Assembly: GCF_004379255.2 (NCBI RefSeq)
Contig: NC_056038.1
Coordinates: 7,726,729-7,790,728, forward strand
From: Salvia splendens
Taxonomy: Eukaryota > Streptophyta > Magnoliopsida > Lamiales > Lamiaceae
Direction: 5' to 3'
Length of the DNA: 64,000 nucleotides
Position 1 is the stretch's first letter. Each line of letters opens with the position of its first letter. Below, one piece after another: positions 34,110 through 44,995 of this stretch. The notes under the pieces were generated by a model. It made no database searches, was not told the origin of the DNA, and saw only the letters and a program-made list of their open reading frames with translations. The position numbers and the translations under genes are program-made.

Positions 34110-35570
34110 GTGTAAAGAAGGGTAACTTTAAGCTAGGATGAGATAGTTTTAACTAAGATTGATTAGCTGAGTTTGTAAAGAGTTTCGGTTCTAATTTGAA
34201 ACTTACAAGTTAGCTGTTGGAATCTTGAAACTGCTGTGATATCAAAACTGAAGTAACCGAGTTTAGTGAGATTTTATTGGTGCATATCATCTGTGAAATT
34301 TTGATGTTTTTGAGATGTTTTCTTGATTTTTAAGATGTTAGTATAATTCAAGAATTCGGATGGAGCAGAGTTATGGATTTTTTCTGAAAATATTATTGAT
34401 TGTAGTTGGCAATTGGAGATTTATTTGGGATGTCCAGGTTTGTCGAAAGTGAGGAGTTTAAATAAGAATTGGTCGACTTTAGGTCCATTTGAAATTGCAT
34501 TATCAACTCTTCATTTTTCTAATTAGTGACTATTATCATCAACTTAAAAAAATTAATTAAGGGAAACATGTCGAGCCGATATTGAGAAAATAAATAAACG
34601 AATGGACTTTAAATTTATCGATACTTAAAAATCCGAAATATTATAAAACTCACATTCTAGCATCCAAGTCATTTTTAATCTGAAAATATTAGATGCGCTA
34701 TATTCGTTGCAAAAGCCAAAAGTTTGGTTTTCCAAATAAATTGACCCAAGCTCAAGTTGTTGTTTTCTAAAATTTTATATAATCTTAACATGCCACAATT
34801 TCGAAAATAGATTTGATTTTCAAAATTAAGAAAGATGAAACTCAACCTACAAATAAGAAATATTGAAAAGAACAAAGACTATTACTATCATGTTTTTTTT
34901 AAAGAGAGACAATGCTTTTAAGTTATGGCGTATAAGTTAGAATCCATGCATTAAAAAGAAAAAGCATTTTCAAATGAAGAAAATTACCGGCGTGAGATCA
35001 AAGTTGAGGAAAAATTTATGAATTAGTAACCAAAGAACATTAAATTTCAACCCTAATTATGCACATATGAAACCTAAAAAGTTAAAACATGAAGTTGGTG
35101 TGTGTAATCTGGTATTTAGGTCAGGCATTAATAATTCTTGGGAAAAAAGAAGTTAGTAGTAAGGACTCCACTAGGGTTTGGCATAAGTAAAAGTTTGGCG
35201 CCTAACCTTGCACAAATTGTAAACATGGATGGTCCTTAAACTACGACCTTTTACTTGATTAAAATGGTCCCCTATCTAAAGGAATTGATGAAGTACATTA
35301 TGCAAATAATTAACTGCTTTCATAATTTTTAACTTTTTCTTAATGAATAAATAAACATAAACTTTATAAGTGTGTCGACTTAAACCTGTGACCTTTACAC
35401 TCTGAATATTAATCACTAAGTCAACACAAACTTTTTTTATTTTTATGAAAATAAAAATGTATTTATCAATGATAAACGAAATTAATTAACACAGACTGTT
35501 TAGAAGCTTGCCTTAGGGAGGCCCGATAAAAATAACACGAATACATCAACTATCATTGCTATATTTATGG
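34110..35570. other. AT-rich intergenic stretch
   Basis: No gene-like frame and no recognised repeat. It ends at the TTA duplication (35571-35573) of Harbinger element C. Confidence 0.5.
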
Positions 35571-35767
35571 TTAGAGCATCTCCAATGGCGGACGTCCGGT
35601 CGGACGTCCGTGACGGGCGACCGGGACGTCCGCCATTGTGGCGTCGAAGGTCGGATACGGACGTCCCGTGAGGACGTCGGGTGTCCTCGGACGTGCGGGC
35701 GACGGGCGGGCGGACGTCCGCCATTGTGGAGTGGGTCGGACGTCCGGTAATTAATTTTTTTTTTTAA

Positions 35768-35815
35768 ACTCTATATATACGGCTCGTTGAACTTCATTTC
35801 ATTCGCACCACTTGT
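35768..35815 (+). promoter_or_regulatory. Shared Harbinger promoter/leader block (copy in element C)
   Basis: A 48-bp TATA-containing block (starts ACTCTATATATACGGCTC, ends GCACCACTTGT) lies 48 bp before the ORF1 start. It is identical to 48238-48285, which lies before the transposase start in element D, and similar to 5050-5100 in element A. Confidence 0.85.
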
Positions 35816-35862
35816 GTTAACAAGTTTCTCTCTTCTTTTACTACAAATTTCATTTCTACTTA

Positions 35863-37286
35863 ATGGAGAACGATAGGAACTCCCCTGCCACGAGCGAGTC
35901 GCAGACTCCGGCGTTTCCCATCGACCTGGAGGGAAACGTTAGCGGAAATGTGACAACAGTTCCGACAATGCCGGGGATGGGTGGAATGGGTGGGATGATG
36001 TCCCCTTATATGTACAATTGGATGGGTGGGATGGGTGGTATGATGCCCAGGGCTGCGGGGATGGGGGGCATGACCCCAAATATGATGATGTCGGGGATGG
36101 GGATGGGGGGCATGACCCCAAATATGATGATGCCGGGGCCGGGGATGGGGATGGGGGGCATGACCCCAAATATGATGGGGATGGGTGGGATGATGCCGGG
36201 GGGAGGGGGTGGCAGGGGCCCACAAGCGGACGATGTCTATCGGCCAGTTATCGATATGCTATCTACTGATACCCCTCCACTTATGTTCCGGAGACTCAGT
36301 TCACCAGCTTGGAAACTTTCTCTTTAGAGGAGTTGGGGCTATCTCCAGTCAGGGAGACTCCAGGCAGGGGGAAGGGACGTGGCAAGGGCAAGGGGAAAGC
36401 CCCGGGCTCTTCCTCGCGAACGGTGGCAGAGGAGGAGGATGAGGATGAGACGGGAAAGAGGACGGTATGGAGCCTGTGGGAAAATGTCGCGCTTGCGAAG
36501 GCTTGGGTTTCAGTAGTCGAGGATCCCTATGTCGGTGCCAACCAACATATTGACAGACTGTGGTATCGCATCGCTGAAGCCTACCACACACACAAACCGG
36601 CTGGGGCGAAGCGTCGCGTTCCCGAACAGTGCCGGAAACAGTGGGAGCGGTTGAGGCCTAAGCTTAGTCGATTTGCGGGCCTCTACCAAAACAATCTCCG
36701 CCAGGCAAGCAGCGGTATGTCCGAGGAGGATGTCCGGAACCGTGTCTTTGCTCAGTACCCCGACAGAGCCTTGAAGTTCAAACAATTCGATCAGTGGGAG
36801 GCCTTTCTCGTGGTGAAGGATTCCCCAAAGTTTTGTGGGGGAGTCGAATCGGGCTGGGCGAAGCGGACGAAGATCAACGCTTCTGGTGAATACAGCAGCA
36901 GTGCTGGTTCGCACGAGCTCCCAGAAGCCGACGAAGTGTCCCCGCTACCTCAATCAGACTCTCGCCGCCGTCGTCGCCCGGTTGGGCAAAAGGCTGCGCA
37001 GCGGAGGGCTAGGGGAAGCAGCAGCGGGTCGTTCGAGGTCCAATCGGAGGCCCCTGCTCCCCCAGAAGATATCGACCGACTCGCCCGCGCGCAGTTAACG
37101 ACTAGCTTGGTCCGGACCATGCATAGGTGGCATAGCACGACCGATCCGGTGTACAAGAGGATGTTGAAGGATGTCATCGATGGATGTCGGCGCGATTTGG
37201 GGATGCCACCCATTGGAGATGATGGCGCCGAGATTAGCGGCGGGGACGACGGGGGCGGCACGGGCGACGAGGACAGCGCGGAGTGA
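35863..37286 (+). pseudogene. Harbinger ORF1 (Myb/SANT-like), one frameshift
   Basis: The first frame (35863 on) has a Met/Gly-rich tract with tandem GMGGMTPNMMM units. The second frame (through TGA 37284-37286) has VWSLWENVALAKAWVSVVED through RVPEQCRKQWERL, a trihelix/Myb-like DNA-binding fold. It continues with SEEDVRNRVFAQYP and FKQFDQWEAFLVVKD, typical of the NAM-associated region of plant Harbinger ORF1. The frames meet near 36270-36290: a one-base loss would turn DTPPLMFRRL into the expected YVPETQFTSLE. Otherwise about 475 codons are open. ORF1 proteins bind element DNA and carry the transposase into the nucleus in characterised Harbinger systems. A sequencing error could mimic the frameshift. 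Confidence 0.85.
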
Positions 37287-37720
37287 GCCGGGGATATTGG
37301 ATTATGTATTTTTCTTTTTTTGAATGACTATGTATTTTATTTTTTTTCTAACTATGTTTTTTATGTTTTATGACTATGTATTTTTGCCCGTATTTTGCTT
37401 TCCCGTATTCCGTGTCAAAATTATAATTCCGTTTTTACGTAATTATATTATTGTGATTTTTGTTTATTGCGGAAAGTCCTAGTGGGAAGGGCGATGGGAA
37501 GGGCGGATTGTGCAGGGGATGTCCTAGTGACGTGGCAGTGGGATGGGAAGTCCTAGTAACGTGGCATGAGGTGTTTTTTGAATGTCCTAGTGGATGTCCG
37601 AGTGGGACATCCGCCCACTGAAGATGCTCTTAGAATCAGCAATTACAAACATAAGAATAAAAAATATTTTTCCTAGATAATGAAAATTAATTTCCGTTTG
37701 CCTAAACTAGAATTTATGTA

Positions 37721-37894
37721 ATCCAAACCCCTTGGCCTAGCGGTAAAGGGTGTTGGATACCGCGTCCATCCTGGAGGTCTCGAGTTCGAACCCTGGGTGG
37801 CGTAATTTGTCTTTCCTCCTTGTTATAGGAGTTGATTTGTAATTTCCTCCTTCATATATATGATATAAATATATGAAGTTAATTAAAAAAAAAA
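37721..37894 (+). mobile_element. tRNA-derived SINE
   Basis: The 174-bp element has tRNA-like polymerase III boxes: TGGCCTAGCGGTAAAGG (A box) and GGTCTCGAGTTCGAACCC (B box). A T-rich unrelated body and a poly-A end follow. It is flanked by a perfect 17-bp direct repeat AAACTAGAATTTATGTA (37704-37720 and 37895-37911), the signature of target-primed reverse transcription. It is not a functional tRNA gene, because the 3' acceptor half does not pair with the 5' end. Confidence 0.93.
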
Positions 37895-37911
37895 AAACTA
37901 GAATTTATGTA

Positions 37912-40900
37912 GAAAGATTTAAACTAGCCACAGCAATAACATTCCAAAAGATTTAAAAGAGAAGACAGCATTCAGAGTGGCAGTGGCAGGAACAGGGCTG
38001 GCTGGCTGGCTGGCTATGTCTCCACAATTTCATCATTTAATGCGATTGGTCCCCTTTGTTCTACTATTTCTCAGATATATAATTTCTCTCAAGATTGAAT
38101 TTTATTTAGCTTATGCAGGCACAACTAGTGGATAAAAAAATTCTACCCTTGCAATTAAATTTTATGTGTACAATGGGGGTCCTCAACCTCAAATATGGAT
38201 TTCATTCTTTGAATAATACCAATAACACACTCAACCTGACTAAAAACTCAGTCATCCGTATGTACTGTTGTATAGTGTATCTAGTTAATCATCCAGTAAA
38301 ATAAAATGGATTTAAAAAATAAAATTGGAAGTATAAAAAATGAACATTTCTCTAAATAGATAAAATACGAGTCCTGCCCCTATCCTTTATATAGTAAAGT
38401 TATCAGAAGACATGTGAGAAACAAATTGCTAATTACGGATACTAAATAATTTACTAGCATACTTCTCATGGTGAAGCCCGATTGGATTATGAATTTGGGG
38501 TGATTTAAATTGAGACGTATACTCCTACTATACATGAGTTTATTCAAGAATTAATAGGCTAACGTGCAGTCACATGGAATATTTTCAGTCAAGAATTAAC
38601 AAAACCTAATTAATTAGCATACACATGTAAAAATTATGCAAAGCTGTGTGCCAACATGCCTAATCCTAATTAATTAGGCTTAATTGACGTATTTATCAAT
38701 TGCCAATCCCTACAACAACTTAATTCTTTAGTGGTTCGCTATATGTATCTAACCTATGTTTCACTGATCCGTCCTGATGATCCTGACTACTGTTAAACGT
38801 AAATACTACTTGTGTGCTCTCAGTGTGGATAAATTAAGTACTAATCATTATACAAAATCCGTATCAATATGCTAATTCATGCTCCCTCCGTTCTAGTTAA
38901 GTTATTTTGTCATTTTTTATGTTCCATAGTATTGGAGTCATTTAATTTTCTAAGGCAACACATTTCTTCTCTCTTACTTTCTTCATTCCATATTAATTGA
39001 GTCAATTTTTTTTGGAAGTTTCAAGATAATTCAGTCATATTTATTTTTGGCAAAAAGTAACATTCTTTATTACTTTATTATCTCTTCATTTCTCTTACTT
39101 TATTCACGATCCACTTAACATACTATTTTGAATCTCTATGTCGAAAAGAAATGTCTCAATTAACAAGAAATAGAGGAAGTACTTTATTCTATCTTCATCT
39201 CTCTATCTTTTTCATTTCTTACTTTATTCATTATTTACTTAACTCACTTTATATAATTTTCTTAAATCGCGTATATTAAAATTTTCTTCGATGTATGTTC
39301 ATTTCAATTTTGCAAGGCTAATTTCGAAAGGACAATTTAGTACTTTTATAGATTATTGTCCCTAAATATAGGAATTTTAGTGGTACACAACAGTGCCAAT
39401 TTTAAGCTTGTTTTGGCTTTAAACACGACTTTGCATATAATGACATTCTTTTTTTCATGATAGTCACGCCCTAATTTTTTGCTAATAATGAAGAAATTTG
39501 GTGGCCGCCTGATTTTTTCCAAATAGAGAATCAAGTTACACCAATTTTCTGATTCGCATGCTTATTTTTCTAAATCAAAAGCTAAATTCATCATCGAATC
39601 CTTTTATAAAATTTTAAAACAAAAATATGCAAAATAATTATGCTACTATTATTTTCGCATATATATATATATATAAATCAGATTCTACTATTACTCTGCA
39701 GTGTGCAGCCATGCCATGCCATAAATTGATGATGAATGGGTGCATAATTTGCAAAAGCAAATATGGTAGCGTTTATTGTCGTTTAGCCCAAAAATGGTCC
39801 ATACACATAGCTGGAAAAGGAGCCCAGCTAATTAATGTGTTTAATTTCATAATTTATTGTTAATTATATTTATATGATCTCATTCATTCTTACAGTAGTT
39901 GAGAAACGTTGGATGTCGCATAAATGTCGGATGGACAATCCATTTTGTATGTCTCGTGGCACATTTTGAGCTTCTTGCTTTTTAATCCCATTTTCCCTTA
40001 TTAAACCCATTTCTAATTCTGCAACTAATTATTACTCCTAAAACCCTTGTTTTTAAAATTAAATTTATACACCAGCGCCATTGGTAACACTAAAAATCAC
40101 CTTTTACCCACAAATTCCCCATTCCTTTTTCTTGACTTTCTATGGTCAAACTAAAAAAGTGTACTTGTTCACCATTGTTTATTTATTTTAGAGTCAGAGA
40201 AACAAATAATTTAATTACACAAGAAAATGTTGTAATTAGTAAAAGGTTAAGCAATAAGCCAAATGGCTCCGACAGATCCAAATTTAGTGTGTGAACAAAT
40301 ATGGCTAGTGAAATGGACATTCCTCAACTTTACAACATGCAAATTCATACATTCTTGGAATGAAATTAGCATTATTGGAGACTTTCTTTTGACATGGTTG
40401 AAGAATTTAGAGGTACAAGAATTCCCATAGCAAAAAAGGTATGTTGGAAGGGACCACTTTTGAAATAAATAAAGACAAGCCCTAGAGCTGGTCTTGGGGG
40501 GCCATTGCAATGCTCTCTTCTCTCTCTTTATTCCTATACTACTTTTCATTTTAGAATATAACTACTATTCCTAATTGTTTTTTTTTTCTAATCAGGGTTT
40601 ATTATTTTATGCTAGTTACAACAAATATAGCTTCAAGATATTATAAAACCCCAAAAAAATATTGCTCTAAATCTTCGTGTTTTGTAACATATTAAAATAT
40701 ATTTTGCATTGTATAATTAAAGCATTAAGTGGCATTTATGGCTTATTGGCCATCTTGAGATTGGGCTTGAGTGGGATCAATGTCTCTGTATTTTCTGCCT
40801 TTCAAGTTTCAACTACCTCTTTCAATGTCTGTCTTTTTCCTTGCTACAATCAATTTATGCTAATTAAACAAATAAACTGGTAAATCAATTCAACCTTTAA

Positions 40901-41202
40901 TCACATTAAAAAAACACACATAAATTAGTCCCAATAATGAATAAGACTATCATTGATACGTGTAACGGACTTCGACGGCGACATATTTGATTCTGCCTTC
41001 TCTTACAGATATAAATAGTAATATTAATTAGGTAGCGTATTCTATTACCATATTTCATTTATATTTAACTATAGCTATACAAATAAAATTTATACTTAAA
41101 ACTTTTTTATCAACTTATATTTCTTTAAAACTTCGTACCAAAAAAGATATAAGTCCTATTGCTAAACGGATGGATTATTTTATTACTTAAAAGTTCAAAA
41201 CT
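37912..41202. other. Long AT-rich intergenic region without genes
   Basis: Contains a GGCT tetranucleotide run (about 37997-38017), a probable degenerate Stowaway pair (about 38882-39182, gctccctccgttctag against agaggaagtac) and a short (AT)n at 39658-39675. Open frames are short and unlike known proteins. Confidence 0.5.
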
Positions 41203-41205
41203 TTA

Positions 41206-42519
41206 GAGCATCCGCAACGGTGGCGCTGCTCGCCACCGCCGTCCGCGCCGCTGGCACGGCCGCCACCCGCCGCCGCTGCGCTCGCGCCGCTGGCACGGCG
41301 CTGCTCGATGCATCGAGCAGCGCCGTGCCAGCGAGCAGCTGACGTGGCGCGCCCTCATTCGTCAACGGCATAGCCGTTGGGTTTAAATATTTTTTTTTAA
41401 AAAAAATAATCGGTTTTTAATTAAAAAACCGATAAAAAAAAAATTCACTTCCCAAAAAAATTATATCCGTTTATAACTGTTTTTTCCCACTTTTTAATTT
41501 TTTTTTATTTTTTTACCCCAAAAATACACGCTTTCATCTATAAATACCCTCAATTTCACTCCAAAAAATTCACATCAAACTACACAATTCTCATCATCAT
41601 TCTCTCATCTCCATTCTCATCTTCAATCTCTCATATCCATTTTCATCTTCATTCTCTCATACCCTACAACATCACTATGTCCGGCCAAGGCGATAACCCT
41701 ACGGGATCCCACGGTTGGAACCCCGAATGGTTCGGTTCACAACCGTTTCCTAGTCCGGAAATGGAATATTCGGCCCCTCCTCAAACCCAAGATTCGGCCG
41801 TTCCGGGTGGCTACCGTCCATACCCAAACGACGACCAAGGTGCCTCCGAAGGACGATACAGGTGGACACCGGAGCCTAGGCCGACCGCCCCCTCCCAACC
41901 TCCGCAAGCTCCTACTCGCGGCAGCGGTGTCCGCACACCGTACACGCCGGCGGAGATGGATAAATTGTTCAAGGCGTACTTCGAAATCTCCGAAGATGCG
42001 GCGGTTGGCACGAACCAATCGGGCGATCACTTTTGGTGGCGCGTACCCTATGTTCCACCTCCACCCCCGAACAACTCGTTGTGGGCCCTTTTGGCCCAAC
42101 TCAATATGGTCGATAGGTCAACTATGACCCCCACGCAACTTCAAACGCACGAGGGCATGATAATGGGTCTCCAAAAACAATTGGGGTTGTTGCCGCCGGA
42201 TGAGTAGTCTTCCTCGGGTAATATTAGCCAATAATTATGTAATTTTTAATTTTTAGTATTTTAATTATGTAATTTTTAATTTTTAGGATTTTAATTATGT
42301 CTTTTTTATTTTATTTGTATTTTGTAATATTTATTGTGATTTTTTAATGAATTTTAGTATTATGGAAATGTTTATGTTTAATTGAATATTAAATTAATTG
42401 TGCTCGTCCTTGCGGAAGAGCACAGTTGTGGGTGTTGTGCTCTTGCCAGAGAGCATGCATGAATAGTACCGCCCGGGCCCACAACCGTGCCGCTGGCAAG
42501 AGCACGGTTGTGGATGCTC
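41206..42519 (+). mobile_element. PIF/Harbinger element F (ORF1-only, internally deleted)
   Basis: The 1314-bp element runs from GAGCATCCGCAACGGTGG to CACGGTTGTGGATGCTC between TTA duplications at 41203-41205 and 42520-42522. The subterminal motif GCCGCTGGCACGG recurs at both ends and also in the fragment at 3573-3883. A CTATAAATA box (41538-41546) precedes the shortened ORF1. No transposase is present. Confidence 0.9.
41677..42207 (+). CDS. Shortened Harbinger ORF1 protein (176 aa)
   Basis: An open frame from ATG to TAG 42205-42207. The N-terminal half is Pro/Gly/Ser-rich (TPEPRPTAPSQPPQAPTRGS). It then matches the start of the Myb/SANT-like domain (YTPAEMDKLFKAYFEISED through GTNQSGDHFWWRV). 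From there it jumps to PYVPPPPPNNSLWALLAQLN and a C-terminal tail, so the rest of the DNA-binding domain and the NAM-associated region are missing. The deletion preserved the reading frame. If expressed, the product has part of the DNA-binding fold and the native ends only. Compare the roughly 370-475 codon ORF1s at 35863 and 45419. Confidence 0.75.
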   Translation: MSGQGDNPTGSHGWNPEWFGSQPFPSPEMEYSAPPQTQDSAVPGGYRPYPNDDQGASEGRYRWTPEPRPTAPSQPPQAPTRGSGVRTPYTPAEMDKLFKAYFEISEDAAVGTNQSGDHFWWRVPYVPPPPPNNSLWALLAQLNMVDRSTMTPTQLQTHEGMIMGLQKQLGLLPPDE

Positions 42520-42522
42520 TTA

Positions 42523-43039
42523 TAAATTATTTTAGGGATATCGAAAATCGTTTATTTATATGTCTCAATCATTAGTATTTTAATTGAATGTTATGTTTGG
42601 TTATTTACTAACAATTTGTGTGAATCTAGGTTAGATATTTTAAAGAAGCCAATTAGAATGACAAAGCGAATTAGGGAAGCTAATTAAAATGATTAATGGA
42701 GATCTAACACTGCCATGTGCAGAGACTTGTTTGACGATGATAAAGAAGGAAACACAAAGCACGTTGGTTTGTGCATGGTCATGCTCAAGGCCAAAATGAA
42801 ACTCCCATAGGTATATTTTTTTAACTCGTTTTAATATGTACTAGTATTTTTTTAATTATGTAATTTTTTATTTTAATTATGTAAGTTATGAAAATTTTAT
42901 TTTGTTTTAATTATTTATTCATAATTAGAAATTATGATTAAAATAACAAGGAAGGAAAATAGTAAAAGTACGTGAATAGTGTGGTGTTTAAAAAACTATG
43001 CTCAATAGTCGTAATAGTAAATATTGTATATGAATATCC
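42523..43039. other. AT-rich intergenic stretch
   Basis: No gene or repeat was identified between Harbinger element F and the MITE at 43043. Confidence 0.45.
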
Positions 43040-43042
43040 TTA

Positions 43043-43506
43043 GAGTGTCCACGATAGGTGGAACAACCACGCTACAGCCACAAAAAAACTTGTCCGCCTA
43101 GTCATCACAGGCACAAAAACTTGTTCAGCCACAATGACAGCCACGCCACAACCACGTTTTACACTTTTTTTTAATTATTGGTATATTTTAATTGGACTTG
43201 AACCAAATTTGAGAAAAAATTGAGATTTGAGATTGGAATGGAATAATAAAAATGAATTGAGAATAGGTACTTTATAGAAATAAATTAAAGAATTAAAAAT
43301 AAAATAAAATTTCGAAGGATCACCACCGCCGCCGCGACTCGCAATAGACCGGCGCAGTGCCGCCGTCCTGACCTCCGCGCACCATACGGTGATGCCGAGT
43401 ACCCGACGCTCTCTCCCCCACCGCGGCTCGTCCTCGGGCTGCAATAGGCGCCGCGGTGCAGCCGCACCTAGCGGCGGCCGCTATGGAGCCACCATTGTGG
43501 ACACTC
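43043..43506. mobile_element. Harbinger-type MITE with GC-rich end
   Basis: GAGTGTCCACGATAGGTGG at 43043 and its inverse CCACCATTGTGGACACTC ending at 43506 are flanked by TTA (43040-43042, 43507-43509). The 464-bp element has an AT-rich left part and a GC-rich right part (43320-43495), with no gene. TIR and target duplication place it with PIF/Harbinger; its ends differ from all six larger elements. Confidence 0.83.
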
Positions 43507-43627
43507 TTAACACATGACAAACTTTAAGCATGAATATTGGAGATGTATGTTTAATTTATAGTGTCTACAATCAAAAACTTAATAGCTACATAAATTCCAG
43601 TAGATAAGACATTTACACAATTAAATA

Positions 43628-43829
43628 CTTCATCCGTCCCATTAAAAATGACCCACTTTCCTTTTTTATTTGTCTTAATCAAAATGACTCATTATTAAAA
43701 ATGAAAATATTTTTATCTCTACTTTATTCCCTCTCTCTTACTTTACTCTCTCCACTAACACATAAAATAAAAGTGTATAAAATCTTGTGTCGTACAAGTA
43801 AGTGGTCATCTTGCTTGGGACGGAGGGAG
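43628..43829. mobile_element. Stowaway MITE
   Basis: CTTCATCCGTCCCATTAA and its inverse TTGGGACGGAGGGAG with TA on both sides (43626-43627, 43830-43831); 202 bp. Confidence 0.85.
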
Positions 43830-44197
43830 TAGTTGTGATTATCAATCGTTTCGATTTGGCATTTCACCGAAATGATGTACTATCAATATGATAGAATATT
43901 GATAAGAATAGAGATAAATCAGTAGTATTATTATTGTTGTCAATTTGCGTGTATCTACAAACCAACGTTGCGCCTTCACGCCCGCAATGACCATATAAAT
44001 GTTCGACCACTGTGTGTCTTATGTTTAAACTTTTAGCTAATTAGTAGGAAGGTGTTAATCACGGATAGTCCACATCATGTCTTATAGTTATATAGGTATA
44101 ATGTATTTGTCACATACTGTTTAAGTATCATTTCTCATCTTCATAAGGTTAAAAAAGTGTAACTGGATATTTAAGCTCCCCCACATGTTCAGTTGAA

Positions 44198-44362
44198 CAA
44201 GATATAATCAAGTAAATCATAGTAGCCAATTTCTTACTCTCTTCTTCCTAGTATAAGTGAACTATTTTCAAATAAATCAGAGTGTAAGTGAACTATTTTC
44301 CGAACAAGATATAATCAAATAAATCATAGTAGCCAATTTCTTACTCTCTTCTTCTTCCTAGT
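44198..44362 (+). repeat. Direct duplication of about 60 bp
   Basis: A segment from gaacaagatataatcaa through atttcttactctcttcttcc is present at about 44198-44250 and 44302-44360. The sequence between them includes a repeated aagtgaactattttc. Confidence 0.8.
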
Positions 44363-44548
44363 CTAAGGGAACTATTTTCCTTTTTGGGATGTCCCACTCT
44401 AAATGATATATTTCTATAAATAGAAACATCATTGTTTCTATTTTTTCTTTCTCTCTTACTTTATTCTCTCTACTTAACTCATAAAACAACACTACATAAA
44501 ATCTCGTGACGGAATAGAAATGCTCCACTTAGAGTGGGACGGAGGGTG
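44358..44548. mobile_element. Degenerate Stowaway-like MITE
   Basis: The right end (agagtgggacggagggtg, TA after 44548) pairs with gatgtcccactct near 44390. The left outer end is eroded by the duplication beside it, so the start is approximate. Confidence 0.5.
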
Positions 44549-44601
44549 TATATTTTAGGATTCCGATCAAATCGAAAAGAATGTGACTAAATTAAAACTT
44601 A

Positions 44602-44800
44602 CATCCTCCATCCCACCCTAAATGAGACATTTTCCTTTTTTGGGATGTCCTACACTAAATGACACATTTTTTAATATAGAAATATCACTTTCTATTTTTT
44701 CTTATTTCTTAGTACTTTATTCTTTCATTTAACCTACAAAATAATACTACATAAAATCTCGTGCAGAAAAGCAAATGCACCACTTCGGGTGGGACGGAGG
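44602..44800. mobile_element. Stowaway MITE
   Basis: CATCCTCCATCCCACCC and its inverse GGGTGGGACGGAGG with TA on both sides (44600-44601, 44801-44802); 199 bp. Confidence 0.78.
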
Positions 44801-44995
44801 TATGTGGCAGTTCATATAAGTAGTACATGCTACATGAATGTGAAAGAGTTCTTGCACGCCTCGTTCAAGACTATGTTGATGATGAGCCTTGATAGGGTCC
44901 ATGTGTGTTTAGGCGTCGCTTCCACATATACAGATCATTATTCCTGTGCATTATTCTCCGACGGACTTGGACACGGTTAACTCTCAAAGATATGA

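Larger units (their letters stand above)
35574..37629 (+). mobile_element. PIF/Harbinger element C (ORF1-only)
   Basis: The 2056-bp element runs from GAGCATCTCCAATGGCGG to CCCACTGAAGATGCTC between TTA duplications at 35571-35573 and 37630-37632. Subterminal repeats are GGACGTCC/GGATGTCC palindromes like those of transposase elements A and D. The leader block at 35768-35815 is identical to one in element D. The only gene is the Myb/SANT-like ORF1; there is no transposase or transposase remnant. Confidence 0.9.

Noticed and set aside
35860..36225. His/Pro-rich minus-strand frames
   Set aside because: They are the antisense of the Met/Gly repeat of Harbinger ORF1 and follow from base composition.
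37731..37803. tRNA gene
   Set aside because: A and B boxes are present, but the acceptor stem does not close, and the sequence runs into a T-rich body, a poly-A end and a 17-bp target duplication. It is a SINE.
38882..39182. Certain Stowaway element
   Set aside because: The two ends pair only loosely and the 300-bp interior is atypical, so it is kept only as a note within the intergenic entry.
40247..40549. 100-aa minus-strand frame and a possible miRNA precursor
   Set aside because: No protein family is recognised, and no foldback or known miRNA sequence was found in this segment.
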